From: an uncultured Burkholderiales bacterium
GTDB lineage: Bacteria > Pseudomonadota > Gammaproteobacteria > Burkholderiales > Burkholderiaceae_E
Assembly (NCBI GenBank): GCA_903903975.1
Contig: CAIVAS010000125.1
Span: 1 to 42,628, forward strand
Direction: 5' to 3'
DNA: 42,628 nucleotides
Position numbers and translations under genes: made by a program. Shown one piece after another: positions 22,190 through 28,791 of the stretch. Each line of letters opens with the position of its first letter. Position 1 is the first letter of the stretch. The notes beneath the pieces are model-generated. The model made no database searches. It was not told the origin of the DNA and saw only the letters and a program-made list of their open reading frames with translations.

Positions 22190-23113
22190 ATGACGGACTT
22201 GCTTTCGCACAACGAACCCTTGCCTGATGAACGCTCCGATGACCGTTCCGATATCGCGACCGGGACGGCATCCAGTGTGCAAGGCGAGCCATGCAATGAG
22301 TTGCGTGGCGCCGCCCATCACGCGTGGCGTCTGGCTGAGCCAAGGGCCAAGGCGCAGGCCGCGCTGGAAATCGGCAGGCAACTCGCATCGGCGTCGCTGC
22401 TGATCGACGCCGCACGCGGATTTGACGATGAGCTTCGCCCCGGGCGACCGTCGATGCCGCGTCTGGTGCACCCCCGTGATGTGCCGAATCGCGGGGCTGG
22501 CACGCCTGCCGGACGTGCGGCACTGCTGCATGCGATAGCGCATATCGAGTTCAACGCCATCGATCTGGCGCTGGACGCGGTCTGGCGCTTCCCCGGAATG
22601 CCCTCTGACTGGTATCTCGACTGGGCGTCGGTCGCCAGCGAGGAAGCCGCGCATTTCAGCCTGCTGGCCGATGAGCTTGAGCGTCGCGGGCACCGCTATG
22701 GCGACTTCGATGCCCATGACGGATTGTGGGAAATGGCCATGAAGACCCGCGACGATCCTTTGGCGCGCATGGCACTGGTGCCGCGGCTGATGGAGGCTCG
22801 CGGCCTGGATGTCACCCCGATCATCCGAGGCAAACTCGAGCAGGCCGGCGATGTGCAGGCCTGCGCGATTCTGGACATCATCCTGCGCGATGAAGTCGGG
22901 CATGTGGCCATCGGCAACCACTGGTATGGGGTGTTGTGCCGCCGGCAGGGGCTTGAGCCCGAGGGCGCCTGGGATGCGCTGGCCAGGCGCTACTGCGCGT
23001 CGGCGCCGAAGGCCCCCTTCAATCTCGAAGCACGCCTGCGAGCCGGGTTTACGCAGGCTGAGCTGCTCGCCTGGCAATCCGCTCAGGCGTCTGCAGGACC
23101 CGCAGACGCCTGA
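22190..23113 (+). CDS. DUF455 ferritin-like protein
   Basis: The protein has 307 residues from ATG 22190 (MTDLLSHNEP); a TTG nine bases upstream is also in frame. The ferritin-like four-helix core carries likely di-iron ligands: HAIAHIEFNAIDLA, SEEAAHFSLL and RDEVGHVAIGNHWY, each with the ExxH or equivalent spacing. The middle has LVHPRDVPNRG and GTPAGRAALLHA, typical of DUF455. Family members are soluble and some resemble the tRNA hydroxylase MiaE; the substrate is unknown. The first 40 residues are polar and probably disordered. No strong ribosome site is visible. It is convergent with phoD. Confidence 0.87.
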   Translation: MTDLLSHNEPLPDERSDDRSDIATGTASSVQGEPCNELRGAAHHAWRLAEPRAKAQAALEIGRQLASASLLIDAARGFDDELRPGRPSMPRLVHPRDVPNRGAGTPAGRAALLHAIAHIEFNAIDLALDAVWRFPGMPSDWYLDWASVASEEAAHFSLLADELERRGHRYGDFDAHDGLWEMAMKTRDDPLARMALVPRLMEARGLDVTPIIRGKLEQAGDVQACAILDIILRDEVGHVAIGNHWYGVLCRRQGLEPEGAWDALARRYCASAPKAPFNLEARLRAGFTQAELLAWQSAQASAGPADA

Positions 23114-23176
23114 GCAGGCGGCTTCTTTCAATCATTCTCAGGTTTGCGGCGGCGTCACGCCGCAAACTGAACTCGA

Positions 23177-24958
23177 TCAGGCCACCAGACGACGGCCGCT
23201 ACTTGCGCCCGGCAGCGTGCGAAGCGTCTTGCCCACGCTTGCCGTGTAGCTGCGGCTGGCAACGGTATTGACGAAGACCCACTCGCATTTGCACTCGGCG
23301 GCGGTGGCGGTGACCAGCATGAATCCGCGGCGCGAGGTATCGGCGTACTTGAGCGTCGGGATCAGTTGCGTCAGGGACGCGGCCAGCACAGCTGGATCGT
23401 CGGGGAAGATGGTCTCGAAGCCCGGCGATGTGACCGAGGTTCCGCCAAATTCGACGCCGACACGCGTGCCGCCGGCGTCGAGGAGATCATTGCCCCAGGC
23501 GTTGTGCGTGTCACCCGAAAGGACGACCAGGTTCTTGTCGAGTGCCTTGGCCATGCCGAAGACGGTTTCGCGCGCGGCGCCATAGCCGTCCCAGGCATCG
23601 AGGTTGTAGGGAATCGAGGGCTGAGCCAGGATGAACTGTTCGGTTGGCGTGAGGGTTTGCGGCGCGGTCTGTGCTTTGACGGCGATAGCCGAATACTGCG
23701 AAACGCTGACACCGGTGCCGGGTTTGAGTGCTTCAAAGAGGATCGGCGAGGGAATGTTCATGCGTCCGATCAGCACCTGCTGCCCGAGCAATTGCCAGGT
23801 CGATTTCGAGGCGCCCATCTGCTGCTGCAGCCAGCTGGTCTGCGTTGCACCCATCAGCTGGCGGGTCGGGCTGCTGACCGCCGCCACGAACGCAGTCGAA
23901 TTGAAGCTGCCTGTCGAGGTGAAGAAGTTGTTGTAGTCGAGTTGCTTTTCGCGCCCGATCAATCGGGTATCGAGCATGTGCAGCGCGACCAGTCCACCGA
24001 AATCGAAGCTGCGATAAATGGTGTCCGCCTTGGTCACGCGTGTGGGCATCCACTCGTGATAGGCCTGAATCGCAGCCGCCTTGCGCAGGGCGAAATCGCC
24101 TTCGCCCTTTTCTGGGGTGTGATTTTCGGCGCCGTTGAGCCAGGTGTCGTTGGCGATTTCGTGGTCGTCCCAGACCTCTATCATCGGGACGGCAGCATGA
24201 AGTGCCTGCAGATCGGGATCAGACTTGTAAAGCGCATGGCGCTTGCGATATTCGCTGAGCGTCAGGATCTCGGTGGTCGGGGTCGGCGGGCGCGCAGCGA
24301 CCGCGCCTGCGGCCGGCGGATAGACATCCTTGCCGTATTCGTAAATGTAATCGCCCAGGTGAACCGTCGCATCGAGGTCGTCCCGCTTGGCGGCCTCGGC
24401 ATAAACGTTGAAATAGCCACCCGGATAATTCGAGCACGAGAACACCGCCAGCTTGACCTGGGTTGCGCCGCTGGCCGCGGTCGTACGGGTCTTGCCGACA
24501 GGGGACACCTGCGTGCCGACAAAGAACCGGTAGTAGTAGCGTGAGTTGGGCGACAGGCCGCTTGCATCGACTTTGACGGTGTAGTCGACCGCAGGGCTGG
24601 TTGTGGTGTTGCCGCTGGCAACAACATTGGAGAATGCAGCGTCGCTGGCGACCTGGTAATTCACCCCGATGCTGTCGGTACTGTCGGTCGTGAGCTTGGT
24701 CCAGAGCACGACCCGGTCCGACAGCGGATCACCGCTGGCCACGCTGTGCTGCCAGGTCACGACCGGTACTGCGCTTTTATCGGAACCTCCGCAGGCGGCC
24801 AGCCCGAGGCTACTCACTGCGGCCGCACCGGCAGTCAGTTGGCCCAGAAAGCCACGCCGTGTCGCGGCCATGGCGCGCGGTTGCAGCAGATTGCTGCCGG
24901 CGATAGCACTGCGGGCAACAGGTTTGGTGGATGAATTGTCGCGATCGGATTCAGACAT
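23177..24958 (-). CDS. phoD: PhoD-type alkaline phosphatase/phosphodiesterase, Tat-exported
   Basis: This 593-residue protein carries a twin-arginine signal (ATRRGFLGQ, Arg34-Arg35) followed by a hydrophobic stretch and a lipobox-like LAAC ending at Cys56. It may thus be a Tat-secreted lipoprotein. The PhoD N-terminal beta domain (VTWQHSVASGDPLSDRVVLW) leads to the metallophosphoesterase core: FSCSNYPGGYFNVY, HLGDYIYEYG, WDDHEIANDTW and SGDTHNAW, which supply the Fe/Ca ligands including the cluster cysteine. Role: release of phosphate from phosphodi- and monoesters outside the cytoplasm. The start could instead be ATG 24871 (MAATRRG), removing a long N-region. A Pho-box-like sequence lies upstream. 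Confidence 0.93.
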   Translation of the reverse strand: MSESDRDNSSTKPVARSAIAGSNLLQPRAMAATRRGFLGQLTAGAAAVSSLGLAACGGSDKSAVPVVTWQHSVASGDPLSDRVVLWTKLTTDSTDSIGVNYQVASDAAFSNVVASGNTTTSPAVDYTVKVDASGLSPNSRYYYRFFVGTQVSPVGKTRTTAASGATQVKLAVFSCSNYPGGYFNVYAEAAKRDDLDATVHLGDYIYEYGKDVYPPAAGAVAARPPTPTTEILTLSEYRKRHALYKSDPDLQALHAAVPMIEVWDDHEIANDTWLNGAENHTPEKGEGDFALRKAAAIQAYHEWMPTRVTKADTIYRSFDFGGLVALHMLDTRLIGREKQLDYNNFFTSTGSFNSTAFVAAVSSPTRQLMGATQTSWLQQQMGASKSTWQLLGQQVLIGRMNIPSPILFEALKPGTGVSVSQYSAIAVKAQTAPQTLTPTEQFILAQPSIPYNLDAWDGYGAARETVFGMAKALDKNLVVLSGDTHNAWGNDLLDAGGTRVGVEFGGTSVTSPGFETIFPDDPAVLAASLTQLIPTLKYADTSRRGFMLVTATAAECKCEWVFVNTVASRSYTASVGKTLRTLPGASSGRRLVA

Positions 24959-25009
24959 GGTTTCAATGGCTCGCTGGGTTGGGTTAACCGCGCGCCATAG
25001 GGCCTGACG

Positions 25010-25027
25010 ATGACTTGCCGTTGACAG
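25010..25027 (-). promoter_or_regulatory. candidate Pho box upstream of phoD
   Basis: Read leftward, CTGTCAA-CGGC-AAGTCAT matches the PhoB half-site CTGTCAT twice (6 of 7 and 5 of 7) with the exact 4-base spacing. It lies 51-69 bases before the phoD ATG, a suitable place for activation. One short match could arise by chance. Confidence 0.4.
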
Positions 25028-25049
25028 CGATTGCAGTCACCCGATGTGC

Positions 25050-25080
25050 CACCGATCGGCTGCGCCAGTCCCGATCGGTG
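25050..25080. repeat. perfect 10-bp inverted repeat between phoD and the hydrolase gene
   Basis: CACCGATCGG and CCGATCGGTG are exact reverse complements separated by 11 bases. Each arm contains the self-complementary 8-mer CCGATCGG, centres 19 bp apart. It lies 30 bp before the TATAAT of the hydrolase promoter. It could be a two-site operator or a hairpin; no T-run follows on either strand. Confidence 0.7.
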
Positions 25081-25110
25081 CCTGCGTGAGGTCGGGCACT
25101 GACCAACTCG

Positions 25111-25116
25111 TATAAT
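25111..25116 (+). promoter_or_regulatory. consensus -10 element of the hydrolase-rnm-yciO-trpS run
   Basis: A perfect TATAAT. The bases at the -35 distance (GAGGTC) match the consensus poorly, which suggests help from an activator bound upstream. Transcription would start near 25123, leaving a leader of only about 18 bases before the ATG at 25142. Confidence 0.6.
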
Positions 25117-25141
25117 CAGGGACTTGACTGCCCTGCCCCCG

Positions 25142-26029
25142 ATGACCTCGACCTACCGTCCCCGCCGTATTGCCCAGTCGCTTTTTGTCGAGGCGCGCGG
25201 CTTGCGTCATCACGTTCGCTGCTGGGGTGAGCCCGATGCACCGCTGCTGGTGATGGTGCATGGCTGGATGGATATCTCTGCGTCCTTCCAGTTTGTGGTC
25301 GACTGTTTTTCGCGCGACTACCGCGTGATCGCGCCCGACTGGCGAGGCTTCGGTCTGACCTCTCGCCCGCAGGCCGACTGTTATTGGTATCCCGACTATC
25401 TGGCCGATTTCGACGCCCTGCTCGATGCGCTGCTGCCGGGGCGCACGATCGACCTGGTCGGCCACAGCATGGGCGGCAGCATCGCGATGCAATACGCCGG
25501 TGTGCGGCCCGAACGTATCCGCCGGCTGATCAATCTCGAGGGGCTGGGCATGGCGCGAAGCCAGCCCGCCGAGGCGCCCGGGCGCATGCGCGAATGGCTC
25601 GACGAATTGCGACAAGGCTCACGCCTTCGCGACTATGCCTCGCGCGAGGAGGTCGCGCAGCGGCTGGTCAAGACCAACCACCGCTTGCCGATCGACAAGG
25701 CCCGCTGGCTGTCCGAACTGTGGTCCGAGCGTACGCCCGATGGCCGCTACGAATTGCTCGGCGACCCGGCGCACAAGGTGTCGAACCCGACGCCCTACCG
25801 GGTCGATGAGGTGGTGGCCACCTGGCGCGAAATCACGGCACCGGTGCTGCTGGTCAATGCGGCCGATGACGGATCAAGGCTGCGTCTGATCCGTTCGCGC
25901 GAGTTTGGCGAGCGTCTGATGGCCATCCGTGATTTGCGCCAGATGCAGGTCGAGGAGGCTGGGCATATGCTTCACCATGACCAGCCCGAAAAGGTGGCCT
26001 CACTGATCGAGGAGTTCATGCATGGCTGA
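25142..26029 (+). CDS. alpha/beta hydrolase
   Basis: The 295-residue protein has the alpha/beta-hydrolase landmarks: the oxyanion segment VHGWMDISASF, DWRGFGLTSR, the nucleophile elbow GHSMGGS with Ser109, the acid in NAADDGS and the His in EEAGHMLHHDQPE. No signal peptide is seen, so it should be cytoplasmic. The substrate cannot be told; an esterase or epoxide-hydrolase-like role is possible. I use ATG 25142; a TTG at 25124 is in frame but lies at the predicted transcription start. There is no clear ribosome site, so translation may start in an almost leaderless way. It overlaps the next gene by 8 bp. Confidence 0.88.
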   Translation: MTSTYRPRRIAQSLFVEARGLRHHVRCWGEPDAPLLVMVHGWMDISASFQFVVDCFSRDYRVIAPDWRGFGLTSRPQADCYWYPDYLADFDALLDALLPGRTIDLVGHSMGGSIAMQYAGVRPERIRRLINLEGLGMARSQPAEAPGRMREWLDELRQGSRLRDYASREEVAQRLVKTNHRLPIDKARWLSELWSERTPDGRYELLGDPAHKVSNPTPYRVDEVVATWREITAPVLLVNAADDGSRLRLIRSREFGERLMAIRDLRQMQVEEAGHMLHHDQPEKVASLIEEFMHG

Positions 26030-26906
26030 TTCCAATACCACCGCCCACCGCATCAACGCCGATCTGCACTGCCATTCGGTGGTGTCCGACGGCACGCTGA
26101 CGCCGGTCGAAGTCGTCGAGCGCGCTGCGCGCAACGGGGTCCAGATTCTGGCGCTGACCGATCACGACGAGCTCGGTGGGCTCGCTCAGGCGCAGGGCAG
26201 GGCGCAAGAACTCGGCATTCAGTTTGTGCCCGGTGTCGAAGTCTCGGTGACCTGGTCCGATGAGACGATCCACATCGTTGGCCTGCGTCTCGATTACCTC
26301 AACCCGACGCTGGCAGGTGGGCTTTACAAGACGCGCAACGGTCGCGATGGCCGCGCACACGAGATTGCCGACAGCCTCGCTGCGGTTGGCATTCCGGATG
26401 CCTACGAGGGCGCAGTCCGCTTTGCCGGCAACCCCGAGCTGATTTCGCGCAGCCATTTCGCGCGCTACATTGTCGAGACCGGCGTCTGCCAGACGGTGCA
26501 GGAAGTGTTTCAGCGCTACCTGATCGAGGGTAAGCCGGGCTATGTGCCGCATCGTTGGGCCAAGCTCAGTGATGCGGTCACCTGGATCCGCTCGGCCGGT
26601 GGTACCGCGGTCATGGCGCATCCCGGGCGCTACAAACTGTCTGATCTGTGCATGGACCAGATGATCCGCGAGTTCTGCGATGCCGGCGGTGCGGCAATCG
26701 AAGTGGTCAGCGGCAGTCATACGCCGAGTCAGTACAGCGAGTTTGCGGCTACGGCCCTGCGCTTCGGGCTGATGGCGTCGCGCGGGTCCGACTTTCACGG
26801 CCCGGGCGAAAGTCGACACGACCTTGGTTCAATGCCGCAACTGCCCAAGTCGCTGCAACCTGTCTGGCACGACTGGCCTGAGGCAGCCGCTCTGGACGCA
26901 CGGTGA
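26022..26906 (+). CDS. rnm: PHP-domain phosphoesterase, RNase AM / 3',5'-nucleoside bisphosphate phosphatase type
   Basis: This 294-residue PHP protein is close to E. coli YciV/TrpH, now RNase AM. Metal-binding motifs are intact: DLHCHSVVSDGTLTP (residues 14-28), LTDHDEL, GVEVS, the internal RSHFARYIVETG, AHPGRY and the C-terminal GSDFHGPGE. The E. coli enzyme trims 5' ends of rRNA precursors and dephosphorylates 3',5'-nucleotides such as pAp. It overlaps the hydrolase gene by 8 bp and yciO by 4 bp, so all three are translated together. The pairing with yciO is also found in E. coli. Confidence 0.9.
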   Translation: MADSNTTAHRINADLHCHSVVSDGTLTPVEVVERAARNGVQILALTDHDELGGLAQAQGRAQELGIQFVPGVEVSVTWSDETIHIVGLRLDYLNPTLAGGLYKTRNGRDGRAHEIADSLAAVGIPDAYEGAVRFAGNPELISRSHFARYIVETGVCQTVQEVFQRYLIEGKPGYVPHRWAKLSDAVTWIRSAGGTAVMAHPGRYKLSDLCMDQMIREFCDAGGAAIEVVSGSHTPSQYSEFAATALRFGLMASRGSDFHGPGESRHDLGSMPQLPKSLQPVWHDWPEAAALDAR

Positions 26907-27523
26907 GCCAGCTTTTCGACGTCCACCCGACTCATCCGCAAAAGCGGCTGATCGATCAGGCTGCGGCGATTCTGGCGCGTGGCGGTCTGGTGGTGATGCC
27001 CACCGATGCCTGCTACGTGCTGGCCTGTCAGCTCGACGACAAATCCGCGGTCGACCGGCTGCGCGCCCTGCGCGGCATCGACGATCGGCATCTGCTGACG
27101 CTGATGTGCCGCGACCTCAAAGAACTCTCGACCTATGCGAAGGTCGATAACTGGCAGTTCCGCTTTCTTCGCGACTGGACGCCCGGCGCCTACACCTTCG
27201 TTTTGCCCGCCACCAGGGAGGTGCCGCGCAGGCTCTGGCATCCCTCGCGAAAGACCGTCGGTCTGCGGGTCCCCGATCATCCGGTGGTCGCCGAACTGCT
27301 GGCCGCGCACGGGCATCCGGTGCTGACCTCCAGCCTCATATTGCCCGGCCAGACCGAGCCGATCACCGAGGCGAGTGACGCCGTGGCCCGGGTTGGCAAG
27401 CTCGTCGACCTGGTCATCGATGCCGGCGCCCAGGGGCTTGAGCCGACGACCGTGATCGATCTGACCGGCGAGACGCCCGAAATCGTTCGCGTCGGCTGTG
27501 GCCCGGTCGACCGCATGGGCTGA
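26903..27523 (+). CDS. yciO: YciO, Sua5/YrdC-family protein
   Basis: The 206-residue protein begins at a GTG that overlaps the preceding stop (GTGA). It opens MSQLFDVHPTHPQKRLIDQA, followed by GGLVVMPTDACYVLACQ and LRALRGIDDRHLLTLMC, as in YciO rather than TsaC. The S/T-x-R-x-P ATP/bicarbonate site of the family appears as KTVGLRVPDHP. YrdC/TsaC proteins make threonylcarbamoyl-adenylate for the t6A modification of tRNA; YciO proteins keep part of that chemistry, but their role is unsettled. Its place between rnm and trpS fits an RNA-related job. Confidence 0.92.
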   Translation: MSQLFDVHPTHPQKRLIDQAAAILARGGLVVMPTDACYVLACQLDDKSAVDRLRALRGIDDRHLLTLMCRDLKELSTYAKVDNWQFRFLRDWTPGAYTFVLPATREVPRRLWHPSRKTVGLRVPDHPVVAELLAAHGHPVLTSSLILPGQTEPITEASDAVARVGKLVDLVIDAGAQGLEPTTVIDLTGETPEIVRVGCGPVDRMG

Positions 27524-27565
27524 GGCGCGCCGTCATCCCCGGTGCCGCTGATACACTCGACGACC

Positions 27566-28768
27566 ATGACTATCGAACGTGTTCTCTCCGGCATGCGCCC
27601 CACCGGCGCGCTGCATCTCGGTCACTACCACGGTGCGCTCAAGAACTGGGTGCGACTGCAGGAAGACAAGGCCTGTTTTTTCTTTGTGGCCGACTGGCAT
27701 GCGCTCACCACCCACTACCAGTCGCCCGAGGTCATCCAGGCCAATATTTGGGACATGGTCATCGACTGGCTGGCCGCCGGCATCGATCCGGCCAAGTCGG
27801 TGCTCTTCATCCAGTCGCTGGTGCCTGAGCATGCCGAGCTGCATCTGCTGCTGTCGATGTCGACACCGCTCGGATGGCTCGAGCGCGTGCCGACCTACAA
27901 GGACCAGCAGGAAAAGCTCGCCGACCGCGACCTGACGACCTACGGATTCCTCGGTTACCCGCTGCTGCAGGCCGCCGACATCCTGATCTATCGCGCCGCC
28001 TGGGTGCCGGTCGGCGAGGATCAGGTACCTCATATCGAGCTGACCCGCGAGCTGGCGCGCCGATTCAACAATCTCTTTGGCAGTGATCCCGATTTCGAGG
28101 CGAAGGCCCAGGCCGCGGTTCGCCGCTTGGGCAACAAGCGCGGCACGATCTATACCGATTTGCGCACCCACTTTCAGCAGCAGGGCGATGCCCAGGCGCT
28201 TGAGCAGGCGCGTGCCCTGATCGAAGGCACGCAAAGCCTGTCCAGTGAAGAGCGCGAGCGTCTGCTCGGCTATATCGTCGGCTCGCGGCGTCAGATTCTC
28301 GCCGAGCCTCAGGCACTTCTGACCGAGGCTTCGCGTCTGCCGGGTCTCGATGGCCAGAAGATGTCCAAGAGCTATGGCAATGCGATCGCGATGCGCGAAG
28401 ACCCTGCCGCGGTCACCAAAAAGATTCGCACCATGCCGACCGATCCGGCGCGCGTCAGGCGCACCGATCCGGGCGAGCCCGACCGCTGCCCGGTCTGGCA
28501 GCTGCATCAGGTCTATTCAAGCGCCGAGCAGCGCGACTGGGTGCAAGCGGGTTGCCGCAGCGCCGGCATCGGTTGCCTCGAATGCAAGCAGCCGGTGATC
28601 GATGCGGTCATCGCCGAGCAGCAGGTCTTCTTCGAGCGGGCCCAGCCCTATCTCGATGACCCGGCTCGTCTCAAGGCGATCATTGCCGACGGATGCGACC
28701 GGGCTCGCGTCGTGGCGCGCGAGACCATGCTTGAAGTGCGCGAGGTGATGGGCCTGTCCTACAGCTGA
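27566..28768 (+). CDS. trpS: tryptophanyl-tRNA synthetase
   Basis: This 400-residue class I synthetase has the HIGH-like motif LHLGHYHGAL near residue 13 and KMSKS (GQKMSKSYGNAI) at about residue 260. It charges tRNA-Trp with tryptophan. The length, about 65 residues above E. coli TrpS, reflects an insertion before the KMSKS loop and a longer C-terminus, as I recall for betaproteobacterial enzymes. The ATG at 27566 fits the conserved start MTIERVLSGMRPTG; a GTG at 27542 lies upstream in frame. No clear ribosome site is visible. It is the last gene of the run starting at 25142. Confidence 0.96.
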   Translation: MTIERVLSGMRPTGALHLGHYHGALKNWVRLQEDKACFFFVADWHALTTHYQSPEVIQANIWDMVIDWLAAGIDPAKSVLFIQSLVPEHAELHLLLSMSTPLGWLERVPTYKDQQEKLADRDLTTYGFLGYPLLQAADILIYRAAWVPVGEDQVPHIELTRELARRFNNLFGSDPDFEAKAQAAVRRLGNKRGTIYTDLRTHFQQQGDAQALEQARALIEGTQSLSSEERERLLGYIVGSRRQILAEPQALLTEASRLPGLDGQKMSKSYGNAIAMREDPAAVTKKIRTMPTDPARVRRTDPGEPDRCPVWQLHQVYSSAEQRDWVQAGCRSAGIGCLECKQPVIDAVIAEQQVFFERAQPYLDDPARLKAIIADGCDRARVVARETMLEVREVMGLSYS

Positions 28769-28776
28769 TCGGGGCC

Positions 28777-28791
28777 AGCCCTGCAGGGGCT
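28777..28791. terminator. short hairpin between convergent trpS and the GGDEF-EAL gene
   Basis: AGCCC and GGGCT pair around a TGCAG loop, filling most of the 22 bp between the two stop codons. It lacks a T-run on both strands, so a role as a two-way terminator is only likely from position. Confidence 0.3.

Noticed and set aside
21887-23131. 414-residue minus-strand frame opposite the DUF455 gene
   Set aside because: It covers parts of two real genes and the intergenic region, with Arg-rich shadow composition and no motif.
23366-24544. 392-residue frame opposite phoD
   Set aside because: PhoD motifs and the Tat signal are on the minus strand; this frame shows no domain.
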